Shown here piece after piece: positions 55,098-63,903 of a DNA stretch of 64,000 nucleotides. This stretch comes from Streptomyces scabiei 87.22 (GTDB lineage: Bacteria > Actinomycetota > Actinomycetes > Streptomycetales > Streptomycetaceae), in the NCBI RefSeq assembly GCF_000091305.1, contig NC_013929.1, positions 5,332,001-5,396,000 on the forward strand, in the 5' to 3' direction. How positions within the stretch are numbered: position 1 is the first letter of the stretch; each line of letters opens with the position of its first letter. Under the pieces are notes generated by a model. That model was not told the origin of the DNA. It ran no database searches and saw nothing but the letters and a program-made list of their open reading frames with translations. The translations under genes were made by a program, and so were the position numbers.

Positions 55098-55820
55098 TCA
55101 GTTGCCCTTCTTCAGTGCGGCCACCTCGGCGCGCAGCGCGGCGACGTCCTTGGACAGGCGGGTGATCCCGTCGTAGATCTCCCGCAGGAAGCTGATCGGC
55201 TTCCACGTCTTGTTCGTCGCTGCGTTCGGGGAGGTGGACGGGGCGGGCGCCCGGTCCTGCTCCCACACGGCGTCGTGTATCTGGACCTTGTCCATGTCTG
55301 CTTCCTCGCTGGTCTTCGGGCGCGGGGCGCCCTGCTTGACCCAGGCGTAGACCGCGTCGCCGGGGCACGATGTGGCGTAGCCGTCCCGGTGGCCGCCGAG
55401 CCACGCGCCGGCCGGTCCCTCCTTCCGGCAGTACTCGATGGCGTCCCGGGCGCCGTGCAGCTGCGCGTCCGTCGGCTTCACCAGATCCGAGGAACCGACG
55501 AGCAGGCACACGGCGTAGTCCTGCTCGTTCAGGCCGGTGTTGCCGTTCGCCGAGTTGCGGCGCTTCAGGCCGCGGCCCTCGTACACGTAGCCGTGCGTGC
55601 AGACCAGGAACGAGTAGCCGATGTCGGACCAGCCGTTGCCGTCCATGTGCTGGTCCTGGAGCAGGCGTACGTACGCCGCGCACCGGTCGTGGGTCCGGTC
55701 CGCGTAGGCGGTGCCGAGGTAGTGCAGCTTCACGCCCCGGCGGGCCCCGCTGTACGGCGTCGCCCCGTTCGGTGTGCGGTACGCGCGCGCCCCCCATTGG
55801 GCGCGAGTGACGAGCTTCAT
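55098..55820 (-). CDS. N-acetylmuramoyl-L-alanine amidase (endolysin)
   Basis: This encodes 240 residues from ATG 55820, with AGGAGG at the right distance. The Amidase_2/PGRP fold shows TRAQWGARAYRTP, KLHYLGTAYADR with the first metal His, YSFLVCTHGYVYEGRG, a second in LGGHRDGYATSCPGD with HxxxxxxxC zinc ligands. A C-terminal segment (about 180-240) is a helical tail (REIYDGITRLSKDVAALRAEVAALKKG) for oligomerising or wall binding. It cuts peptidoglycan at lysis. Confidence 0.93.
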   Translation of the reverse strand: MKLVTRAQWGARAYRTPNGATPYSGARRGVKLHYLGTAYADRTHDRCAAYVRLLQDQHMDGNGWSDIGYSFLVCTHGYVYEGRGLKRRNSANGNTGLNEQDYAVCLLVGSSDLVKPTDAQLHGARDAIEYCRKEGPAGAWLGGHRDGYATSCPGDAVYAWVKQGAPRPKTSEEADMDKVQIHDAVWEQDRAPAPSTSPNAATNKTWKPISFLREIYDGITRLSKDVAALRAEVAALKKGN

Positions 55821-55893
55821 GGGGTGCCTCCTGGGCATGAGGAACGCCCCGGCCTGGTGGCTCGGGGCGTGGTGTGTGGCGGCGATCGGGGAG

Positions 55894-56406
55894 CTACGCG
55901 GGAGGCTCCTCGACCGGGTGGATCACGAGCTTCAGCTCGGCGAGGGTCACGGACTTCGCGGTGCTCGCGTTGTGGCGGACCATCAGTCCGAGTGGCACCT
56001 GCGGGTCGACGAACAGCCCCCACGTCTTCGCGCGGAACTGCCCGCCCGGGGTGGCGGCGTGGTCCTCGGTGCACGTGGAGTCGGCGGCGCCCGCCAGGCC
56101 GAGCGGGTCGCGGACGATGCGGGAGCGGACCTCGGTGTAGTCGCCGGCCTCCCAGTAGACGAGGCCGTGCACGGTGCCCCAGCCGGGGACGCCGTCCGGC
56201 CAGCACGGCCACACCAGACCGGAGCGGGGCTGGGTCTGCCAGCTGCTGGCCGGGACCCGGTAGGCGTCGGGCTGCAGCGGGTTGTGCATCTCCCACGGGT
56301 CGTACGACTCGGTGTCGTACGGGAACTTCAGCAGGTGGTACTGCCCATCAGCAGGGATGGACTGTGGGGTCTCCACCTTGAGCGAGACGACGCGGACGCC
56401 GGGCAC
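55894..56406 (-). CDS. Hypothetical phage tail-region protein (170 residues)
   Basis: GTG 56406 is preceded by GGAGGT. The 170 residues read VRVVSLKVETPQSIPADGQ, PWEMHNPLQPDAYRVP, WPCWPDGVPGWGTVHGLVYW, then VDPQVPLGLMVRHNAS. It has the look of a small beta-rich virion or tail-tip protein. It lies between endolysin and minor tail genes and has no recognised domain. Confidence 0.65.
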   Translation of the reverse strand: MPGVRVVSLKVETPQSIPADGQYHLLKFPYDTESYDPWEMHNPLQPDAYRVPASSWQTQPRSGLVWPCWPDGVPGWGTVHGLVYWEAGDYTEVRSRIVRDPLGLAGAADSTCTEDHAATPGGQFRAKTWGLFVDPQVPLGLMVRHNASTAKSVTLAELKLVIHPVEEPPA

Positions 56407-56471
56407 ACAGACCTCCAGGAATGAGAGAGGCCCCGGCCTGGTGGCTCGGGGCGCGGGCAGGGGTGGTGCGG

Positions 56472-56669
56472 TCAGAGGTCGGTCTGCACGACGTGGTGGC
56501 GGGTGGCCGTGACGCCGGTGACGCCGGGCACCGCCGCCAGCCGTTCGGCCAGCGCGGTGACGATGTCGGCCTCGGAGACGGGCAGGTCGCCGCCCGCCAG
56601 CTGGAAGGTGACGGTGGCGCGGGAGCCGTCGGTGTTCCGGGCCTGCACCTCTATGAACGGGTAGTCCAC
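56472..56669 (-). CDS. Small phage protein (65 residues)
   Basis: GTG 56669 has AAGGAGGAAC immediately upstream, a very strong site. The product reads DYPFIEVQARNTDGSRATVTFQ and then LAERLAAVPGVTGVTATR, a beta-alpha pattern. It is nine bases from the next upstream gene in the same unit. Function unknown. Confidence 0.65.
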   Translation of the reverse strand: MDYPFIEVQARNTDGSRATVTFQLAGGDLPVSEADIVTALAERLAAVPGVTGVTATRHHVVQTDL

Positions 56670-56677
56670 GTTCCTCC

Positions 56678-57214
56678 TTATGCGGCTGCTTCGTAGCGGC
56701 CCTGATGCCACATCACGTCGTCGGCCGCGAGCGACGCGAACGGGGCGACCGAGTCCCAGAACGGTGCGGAGGCGGTGCCCGGGGTGGCCAGCTGCCGCAG
56801 TGATCCGTTGGCGTGGTTGGCCGTGGAGCACTGGGCTGTCCCCTGTTGGTTGAGGGAGGCGGACTCGTCTCGCCACACGACCCACTGCCCGCGGTGCCCG
56901 GACCAGGTGGCGGCGGGTGCAGCGGGCAGGGAGAAGTAGTAGTTGGCGGCCGAGCCGCCGTTGCCGTAGGTCGTGGTGCTGCCCATGGTGAGCCGCTGCA
57001 GGTAGTCGACCGTGCGGCCCACCTTCAGGTAGCGGGCGACGATCGTGCCGTTGCCGATCGCGGGCGCTGTGCCGGACTCGGCCCCCCACACGAACGTGCC
57101 GGAGTAGTCGGTCCACGCGCCGAAGAAGCTGTTGAACTGGTCGCGGATCTCCTGGTTGAGCAGGGCCGCGGTCACGACCTCACCCACCACCCACGTCCTC
57201 GGGGCGAACGTCAC
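56678..57214 (-). CDS. Phage minor tail / tail-tip protein (178 residues)
   Basis: GTG 57214 overlaps the preceding stop and has GAGGAGGT upstream. The start TFAPRTWVVGEVVTAALLNQEIRDQF recurs in many actinophage tail proteins located after the tail-spike-like gene. The remainder is beta-rich (YFSLPAAPAATWSGHRGQWVVW). It probably decorates the tail tip. Confidence 0.7.
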   Translation of the reverse strand: MTFAPRTWVVGEVVTAALLNQEIRDQFNSFFGAWTDYSGTFVWGAESGTAPAIGNGTIVARYLKVGRTVDYLQRLTMGSTTTYGNGGSAANYYFSLPAAPAATWSGHRGQWVVWRDESASLNQQGTAQCSTANHANGSLRQLATPGTASAPFWDSVAPFASLAADDVMWHQGRYEAAA

Positions 57215-57654
57215 GGGCTGACCTCCTCACCCAGTGGGTCAACAGCATCGGACGGCGGGATCCCCCAGGAGACCGGGTCGTCGGGGTGCCACCAGTTCCG
57301 CAGGTGCGGCAGCTCATCGGCGACCGACGCCTCGACCGCTGCCACGCCCTCGGGGAAGGTGAGGGCGAGCCAGCCGTAACCGCACTCCGTGCACGCCATC
57401 CGGGGGTCGGCCGGGGTGACGACCTGCGCGGAGCCGCACGGGCAGTCGGCCACCCACCGGTTGTGGTTGATCCGGGCGTACGCCTTCTGTCCGATCACGA
57501 AGCCGTCGGGTAGCCGGACCCGGCGCTGGACGCGGTCCTCGTACCAGCGGAAGACGCGCTCGGCTGGGGCGACCAGGGCCCAGGCGTCCGGGCGCTGGGG
57601 GTGAGACGGCAGGTAGAACGTCTCCGCCCGGACGACGGGAATGCCGAGGGCCAC
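57211..57654 (-). CDS. Phage tail-region protein with Cys4-type zinc motif (147 residues)
   Basis: GTG 57654 is preceded by AGGAGGTCAC. DCPCGSAQVVTPADPRMACTECGYGW has two CxC/CxxC pairs like a zinc ribbon, rare in a virion protein and a mark to follow. The rest is alpha/beta with a Trp-rich C-terminus. It lies in the tail operon between the large tail protein and the tip protein. Confidence 0.6.
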   Translation of the reverse strand: MALGIPVVRAETFYLPSHPQRPDAWALVAPAERVFRWYEDRVQRRVRLPDGFVIGQKAYARINHNRWVADCPCGSAQVVTPADPRMACTECGYGWLALTFPEGVAAVEASVADELPHLRNWWHPDDPVSWGIPPSDAVDPLGEEVSP

Positions 57655-57662
57655 GTGACCTC

Positions 57663-60134
57663 CTAGTAGGCGAGGCGGGTCGTCGACCCGAGAACGGAGT
57701 ACACGGCGTCGTCCAGCACCCACACCGAGTCGGTGGCGCTCTTGCTCGTGTGGAACTGGATCTTGTGGCTGGTGTCCTTGATGACCTCGGTGTAGCCCTC
57801 GACGGTGTTCCGCATCGACGAGGCCGGCGCCTGCGACGGCAGGTCGGTGACGGAGAAGTACGACCCGATGTCCGCGTCGAGGATGTCCAGGTAGGTGGAC
57901 ATCGTGTACGCCTCGATCGGTACTTCCCGCAGTTCCGTCGGCGGGTCCGCGTACCGGGACACCATCCACGCGGCCGCGTCGAGGACGGAATTGTCGGTGG
58001 TCTTCAGGAGTGCCAGCTGCTGCGTCTTCTCTCCGTAGGCCAGGACGGAGGCCGGGGCCGTCACCCGCTGCGTGGCCCCGCCCGGCCGGGACGCCTCGAC
58101 GATGTTGACCATCTTCTGGTCGTCGTCGGACGCCTCGACCTCGTCGGTGTCCAGGTCGGCGTACGAGATCGTGAACACCTCGCTGGCCGGGCTCGGGTTG
58201 TAGCGGATGTCCCGGGACTGGAAGGCGAGGCCGTAGTAGTCGCGTTCGGCGAACAGCTTCGCCGACTCGGTCGCCTCCACCTCCCGCAGTCGTGACAGGG
58301 CGTTGGATCCGGCCGGGCTCTGAGAGGCGACCGGGTCGAAGGTGCTGCCCCACACCGTCACACTGGGCACGCCGCCGTACCGGGCCAGGCGTTCGACGCG
58401 GGCGTCGGCGTCCTCGCCGCCGAAGCCGTCGGTCCCCGCTTCCCAGTGCAGCGGGGCGATGTCGTCGACGACCGATGAGGCCGCATGCGTGACGGCCACA
58501 TGGGCGATGTCCCCGGCGAACAGCCGGCCGCCGCGGTAGCCGCCCACATGCAGGTTGCGTATCCCGGTCATGACGGGGACGTTGTTCGTGAAGGTGGAGG
58601 GGGCGCCGTCGATGTAGAACCGGGGGTTCAGCCCGATGTCGTGCGCGACGTGGTGCCACTCGCCGTCGGTGACGGTGACGGCTGGCGCGGTGTCGACGGC
58701 CAGAGTGCCGCCCGCTGCTGTGTACTCCACCGTCAGCTGTCCGGACGCGTTGATGGCCACCACGATCTGATGGTCCAGGCCCGTCTCGAACAGCCCGAAG
58801 ATGACGCGGCTTGGCGTCGTGGTCCTGAACCAGCACTCGATGGTCTGCGAGGCGTAGGCGTCGGCGTTCGACTGGAACACTGCCCCGACATCCCCGGTCA
58901 GGTACTTGCCCGCCGACGCACTCGCCGGGGCGAAAGTGGCCGCGCCCTCACCGGTGGCGGGCACCCCTTCGCCGCCGAACTCCAGGGTGCCGCCGCTGCC
59001 CACCTGCGTGAGGGCGAGGGCGCCGCAGCCGCCGCCGGAGATGTCACCCGCCGAAGCTGAGTCGGCGGGCTCGGAGAGCGGGTAGTAGGCGGAGACGACG
59101 TCGGTGATTCCGGCGACGTCCTGGTGCAGGATCTCCTCGGCCAGCGCCGACCGCAGGGCGGGCGCGGTGCCCAGGCGCTTGAGCATGTCCGAGCAGGTGA
59201 TGACCACCTTCGAGCCGAGCCCCTTCCACCGCACCGGCCATTCGTTGACCACGCCCCAGAAGCGGGGCCGGATCTCCGCGCCGATCAGGTCCCACTCGAT
59301 GTACCCGGAGGTGCCGCCCGTGCGGGTGGTGGGGAAGTCCAGCGCGTGCTGCTGCGAAGTGACCCAGGCCGGGGTGGCCAGGGTGCGGCGGGTCGTCCAG
59401 ATGAAGCCGTCCCCGCTGGTCTCCCAGTACACGGTGCCCGCCGACTCCCGTACCCGAAGCCAGGCGTGGTCGATCGCCGAGTAGGTGAGGTTCGTCGGCG
59501 TGCCGTCCGAGAACCCGGTCTGCGACATCGCGGCGAGGACGCCGGTGAGGGCGTCGTACCGCCAGCCGATCCGGGTGCCCGACGTGGTGGACAGCACCCA
59601 CATGGACGCCGCGCAGTTCGACGAGCCGTTGGCCGCGGGCACCTTCGTGAGCTTCGCCGTGACCTTGCTGGAGGCGAGGGACCACTGCCGAACGCTGGTG
59701 AAGTTCGTGTCCACACCGGGGGCGAGCGTGATACGCAGGCGGCCCTCCGCCGTCTCGACGCCGGCGCCCCCGGTGTTCGTCGGCCACAGCGTGGAGTTCA
59801 CGCGGCCGTCGTCGAAGGTGTCCCCCAGCATGGCCATCGGGTAGGGGGCCGAACCGGACAGGGTCGGCATGACCGCAGCTGAGATCCGGATCGGGGCCAG
59901 CTTCCGGACGTAGGGGTAGTACGGCGAGGCGGCGTTGCCGGGGGTGAGCGCCCCGTCCTGGTTGTCCAGGAACAGGGTCGCTGTGCCCACCTGGGTCTCG
60001 CTCAGCTCGTCGGACGCGCCGCGGGTGATGCTGACGCCCTGGACTTCGTCGACCCGGGTGGTGATGTCCGTCCACGTGATGGTGGTGGGCGCCTGCACCA
60101 GGCCGCCCCACCCCATCTCCACCAGCAGCGGCAT
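57663..60134 (-). CDS. Phage minor tail protein with LamG-like domain
   Basis: This encodes 823 residues from ATG 60134. The N-terminal part (about 1-330) shows tail or baseplate-type strands (TATLFLDNQDGALTPGNAASPYYPYVR) and a ConA-like segment (LWPTNTGGAGVETAEGRLRITLAPG). Residues about 425-545 form a LamG/ConA-type lectin domain (SQTIECWFRTTTPS, DGEWHHVAHDIGLNPRFYIDGAP). The C-terminus (about 600-823) resembles tail-tip proteins (FQSRDIRYNPSPASEVFTISYADLD). The lectin part probably binds host surface glycans. Confidence 0.85.
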   Translation of the reverse strand: MPLLVEMGWGGLVQAPTTITWTDITTRVDEVQGVSITRGASDELSETQVGTATLFLDNQDGALTPGNAASPYYPYVRKLAPIRISAAVMPTLSGSAPYPMAMLGDTFDDGRVNSTLWPTNTGGAGVETAEGRLRITLAPGVDTNFTSVRQWSLASSKVTAKLTKVPAANGSSNCAASMWVLSTTSGTRIGWRYDALTGVLAAMSQTGFSDGTPTNLTYSAIDHAWLRVRESAGTVYWETSGDGFIWTTRRTLATPAWVTSQQHALDFPTTRTGGTSGYIEWDLIGAEIRPRFWGVVNEWPVRWKGLGSKVVITCSDMLKRLGTAPALRSALAEEILHQDVAGITDVVSAYYPLSEPADSASAGDISGGGCGALALTQVGSGGTLEFGGEGVPATGEGAATFAPASASAGKYLTGDVGAVFQSNADAYASQTIECWFRTTTPSRVIFGLFETGLDHQIVVAINASGQLTVEYTAAGGTLAVDTAPAVTVTDGEWHHVAHDIGLNPRFYIDGAPSTFTNNVPVMTGIRNLHVGGYRGGRLFAGDIAHVAVTHAASSVVDDIAPLHWEAGTDGFGGEDADARVERLARYGGVPSVTVWGSTFDPVASQSPAGSNALSRLREVEATESAKLFAERDYYGLAFQSRDIRYNPSPASEVFTISYADLDTDEVEASDDDQKMVNIVEASRPGGATQRVTAPASVLAYGEKTQQLALLKTTDNSVLDAAAWMVSRYADPPTELREVPIEAYTMSTYLDILDADIGSYFSVTDLPSQAPASSMRNTVEGYTEVIKDTSHKIQFHTSKSATDSVWVLDDAVYSVLGSTTRLAY

Positions 60135-60138
60135 CCGA

Positions 60139-63100
60139 TCACCCCACTCCGAGAGAGACGTTGATGCCGTGCGCGCGCTTCAGCTGCAGCAGCTGCTTCT
60201 GGAGTTCGCGGGCGATCGCAACCGGATCCGACGTGCCGGACACGTTGATGTCGACCTGCACCCGCTGCACACCGGACCCGCCTGCGACGGTCGGACGTCC
60301 GGCCGTCGCCGAGAGACCGGGGGCCGCCCGCCCCGTCATCCGGCCGGCCATGGTGTCCATGGCGCGGTCGATGAACGGCAGGCCCTGCAGCACGCCGACC
60401 TCGACACCGCGAGCGGTGTTGATGCCGTCGGGGATCATCGCCCTGGCAGGCGAACTGATGCCGAGCGCCTTGCGCAGGGCCTTCTGCATGCCCTTCGCGA
60501 TCTTCAGCATCAGGGCCTCGATGCCCTTCTGCTGCGACGCCAGCCCGGCGAGGAACCCTTTGCCCGCATTCTTGCCGGAGTCGTACAAGGCGTCGGCGCC
60601 CTTGCGGCCGAGCTTCTTCGCCTCGTCGTTGATCTTGTACTGAGTGGAGTTGATCTGGTTGAACGTGGCCTTGTCCGCGCCAGCCAGAGCGGACGCGTAG
60701 GCGTAGCCCTGTTCCGGGCCCATCTCCAGGATCTCCCGCAGCATCGTCTTGTTCAGACCGCGCTTCGCCAGCTCGGAGATGTACCGGGAGAACTGCTTCA
60801 CCTTCTCCAGGCGGGAGGCGAGCTTGCCCTTGATGCCGCCCGCGCTCACCTCCTCCTCGCCGCCGAACATCCCGCCGAGCGAGGCGTCCTGCTTGGCCTT
60901 GGCCCGGGTCGACTCGGAGAATTCCTTCGCCCGCTTGATCGTCTCTGCGATCTTGTCCCGCTTGCTCGCGAGGTCGAGGAGCCGCTTGGTCTGCCGGTTG
61001 ACCATCGCGACCAGGCGGTTGTCCTTCTTCCCGTCGAACGCGGCCCAGATGTCCTTGGCCAGATCCTTCGCCGTCGATTTGATCTTGTCGCGGGAGCCGG
61101 TCATACCAGCGATCAGGCCCTTGCCGAGATCGGCCATCAGAGCCTTGGCCTTCTTCGACGGCGAGGAGATCTGCAGCTCCTCGCGCATGCCTGCGATGAC
61201 GGCCGCGGCCAGCCGACGGGCGGACCCCTTCACCATCGGCAGCCCGGAGCCCATGCCCCCGGCGAGCCCGGCCGCGACCGCCGCACCGGCGCCGCCAGCC
61301 CCGGCCCCAGAACCGAGACGGTCCTCGTTGATGGCCTCGACGAGCGCGCGATGCTTCGCGGTGGAGCGGGCGTTGATGACGTACTCGCCGTTGGACAGCA
61401 TCGCCGGGATGCTGTCCGAGGTGCCCGTGCCCGGCCCGGACACTGCACCGCCGCCGGGGAAACCGACGGGCCCGCCGGTCGCCATGCGGCCCGCCGAGAC
61501 CCCGGCGATCTTCTTCCCCTTGTAGGAGTAGAAGGTGTTCACATAGGTGTTGGCGGTGCGGCCGTTGAGGCGGCTCAGCGCGCCTGACACGTTCTGGATG
61601 CCGCTCAGTGCGCCGCCGGTCGCCGCGGTCACGGAGACCTTGCCGTTCGGCAGGCGCCGCACCTTCAGCCCGAAGCTCTCCAGGATCTGCTCGGCGCCCT
61701 TGGACAGCGTCTTCAGCGTCACTGACTTCGAACCCGGCGACCGCTTCACCGCAGCGTTGAAAGCCTCCAGACCCTTCTGCGCATCCTCCTTGTCCATCTT
61801 GATCCGGGTCTTCTTGTCCGGGATCTTCAGGATCTGGTCGGCGAGGAGACCCGCCTCCCTCTTGGTCAGGCCCATCGCCCGCGCGGACTTGATGAACTCG
61901 CCGCGCCCCCGCGAGTAGATGCCGCTGACGGTCTCCCAGCTGGCGCCCGACTCCCGCGCCGACGCCGCCGCCTCGTCGGTCTTCGACGCGAGGTCGTTCA
62001 GGGCACCGGCCGCGGCCTGTGCCTTCGGGCTGTTCAAGTCGAGGCGGCCGTTGACCATGTCGAGAGCGCCGGCGTTCTCCTTGGCCGCCTTCGCCGCCGC
62101 GTCGATGCTCGCCTCGAACCCGATCATCCCGCCGAGGCCCTGGCGCTGCACATCGTTGAGCGCCTGCAGCGACTGCCGCAACCCGTCCGCCGACGCCTTC
62201 TGCGCGGCCAGCGCGGCCTGCGTCTTCTGCGCCTGCGCACCGAACAGGCCCTGGCTCGCGGCGGCCAGCTCCTGCTCGAACGCAGCGTCCTTCAGCGCAG
62301 TCTTGTACTCCTTCAGGTTCTTGGTGAACCCGCTGGTGTCCCGGCCGCCCTTGCCGTACGCCTTGGTCAGCTTCTGCAGCGCGGCCGCCGCCAGGTCGGC
62401 GTTGCCGTCCCGCACCATGCCGGCCAGGGACTTGTCGACCGCGCCGAGTTCCTCCTTGGCTTCCTTCACGGGTGTGGAGTCCCAGCCGGTCCAGCCGACG
62501 AGGAACTGCTGGACCTTGTCGGCGGTGCCCGGGTCGGTGAGCGCCTTCACGTGGCCGTACAGCGCACCCAGGTCGCTGCCGAACAGCTTCGCCGCCTCGC
62601 CGGTCACCTTGCCGGTGGAACCCAGCTCACGCAGTGACGTGGTGAGCCGGTCGACGTCCGGCGGCGCGCTCCCGCTGCGCTCGGCCAGCTCGGAGATCGC
62701 GAGGATCGCGAGGCCGAGCCCGGTGCCCGCCATGGCGATCTTCGTGGTGCGGCTGAGCGCCAGCACGCTCGCCCGCACCGCAGCCAGGCGGCCGGGCGTG
62801 GCGGCCGCCGCCGCGTTCATCGCGACGAGCCCCCCGCCGAATGCGGCGAGGGCGGAGCGGGCGGCGACCAGGCCGAGCGCCGCCGCTTTCGTCAGCTTCA
62901 GCGCGATCGCCAGCTGAAGGAAGATCGCGATCGCGCCGGGCGGCACCGCAGATACCAGCCGGGAGATGACGTCGATGGTCTGCAGCAGTCCGACCCCGAC
63001 GTCGCTGCCACCCTCCAGCACGTTCATCACGGCCGTGCCCACGTTCGTCAGCACGCTCGCCACGGTCGGGCCCTGGGCCCGGGCGAAGTCCATGAAGCGG

Positions 63101-63903
63101 CGCGCGTTCTGGCCGACCTCGCCGGAGCCCGACGTCCGCATCAGGCCGACCAGCTCGCTGTTGATGTTGCGCAACGTCCGGTTCGAGAAGTTCGTGAACT
63201 TGTCGTTCAGGGCGTCGAACCCCGGCGAGGCCACCTGCCCGCCGATGATCGTCATGAAACGGTCGGTCTCGGCCGACGTTCCCTTGACCAGTTCTTTCGT
63301 CTTGGGCAGCAGGGCGTTGGCCAGGCCGACGCCCTTGACGAACGGGGCCATCGTGTCGCCTGCCAGCGAGTCCGACCAGGCGCGGGTCTCGTCCTTCAGC
63401 ACGGACACCGCGGCCGCCGCCTGCCGGGTCTCCGGCGGCATCTTCGCGATCAGCCGCTGGTACTCCAGCTGCGCCGTGACAGCTTCCTGCGAGGAGGCTC
63501 CCGACTTGTCGACCGCCTCGCGGTACGCCTTGTGGGCCTCGGAGGCTTCGCTGATCTGCGAGACCTGCGCGATCATCGCCGCGCCCATCACACCGACCGC
63601 GACCGCGACGGTCCCGGCCCCGGCGGCGATCGGTGCCAGCGACGCGGCCGCCGGGATCGCGGCCGGCGCCAGCAGCAACGTCGCCTTCTTCAGCTGGTCC
63701 ATCGCCTTGCCGCCGGCGTCAGTGTCGCGGCGCAGGGCGGCCAGGTCGCGGGAGGCGTTGCGTGAGATCCGGCGCACTGCCCGGTCGCCCTCGATCGACA
63801 TGACCGTCATGCGGCGGCCGAGCCGCCTGGCCGCATCCCCGATGTCGTCGAAGACGTCGCTCAGTTCGTCGCGGCCGGTCAGCAGGAACGTCATTGAGGG
63901 CAT
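60139..63903 (-). CDS. Phage tail tape-measure protein
   Basis: This encodes 1254 residues from ATG 63903, which overlaps the preceding stop (TGATG). It is mainly alpha-helical with hydrophobic segments near residues 75-110 and again at about 320-360, and a long helical middle. Two tape-measure signature repeats appear in the last third: SPSKKAKALMADLGKGLIAGM and, later, SPARAMIPDGINTARGVEVG. The length of this protein sets tail length, here implying a siphovirus-type long tail. It ends four bases before the LamG gene. Confidence 0.92.
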   Translation of the reverse strand: MPSMTFLLTGRDELSDVFDDIGDAARRLGRRMTVMSIEGDRAVRRISRNASRDLAALRRDTDAGGKAMDQLKKATLLLAPAAIPAAASLAPIAAGAGTVAVAVGVMGAAMIAQVSQISEASEAHKAYREAVDKSGASSQEAVTAQLEYQRLIAKMPPETRQAAAAVSVLKDETRAWSDSLAGDTMAPFVKGVGLANALLPKTKELVKGTSAETDRFMTIIGGQVASPGFDALNDKFTNFSNRTLRNINSELVGLMRTSGSGEVGQNARRFMDFARAQGPTVASVLTNVGTAVMNVLEGGSDVGVGLLQTIDVISRLVSAVPPGAIAIFLQLAIALKLTKAAALGLVAARSALAAFGGGLVAMNAAAAATPGRLAAVRASVLALSRTTKIAMAGTGLGLAILAISELAERSGSAPPDVDRLTTSLRELGSTGKVTGEAAKLFGSDLGALYGHVKALTDPGTADKVQQFLVGWTGWDSTPVKEAKEELGAVDKSLAGMVRDGNADLAAAALQKLTKAYGKGGRDTSGFTKNLKEYKTALKDAAFEQELAAASQGLFGAQAQKTQAALAAQKASADGLRQSLQALNDVQRQGLGGMIGFEASIDAAAKAAKENAGALDMVNGRLDLNSPKAQAAAGALNDLASKTDEAAASARESGASWETVSGIYSRGRGEFIKSARAMGLTKREAGLLADQILKIPDKKTRIKMDKEDAQKGLEAFNAAVKRSPGSKSVTLKTLSKGAEQILESFGLKVRRLPNGKVSVTAATGGALSGIQNVSGALSRLNGRTANTYVNTFYSYKGKKIAGVSAGRMATGGPVGFPGGGAVSGPGTGTSDSIPAMLSNGEYVINARSTAKHRALVEAINEDRLGSGAGAGGAGAAVAAGLAGGMGSGLPMVKGSARRLAAAVIAGMREELQISSPSKKAKALMADLGKGLIAGMTGSRDKIKSTAKDLAKDIWAAFDGKKDNRLVAMVNRQTKRLLDLASKRDKIAETIKRAKEFSESTRAKAKQDASLGGMFGGEEEVSAGGIKGKLASRLEKVKQFSRYISELAKRGLNKTMLREILEMGPEQGYAYASALAGADKATFNQINSTQYKINDEAKKLGRKGADALYDSGKNAGKGFLAGLASQQKGIEALMLKIAKGMQKALRKALGISSPARAMIPDGINTARGVEVGVLQGLPFIDRAMDTMAGRMTGRAAPGLSATAGRPTVAGGSGVQRVQVDINVSGTSDPVAIARELQKQLLQLKRAHGINVSLGVG

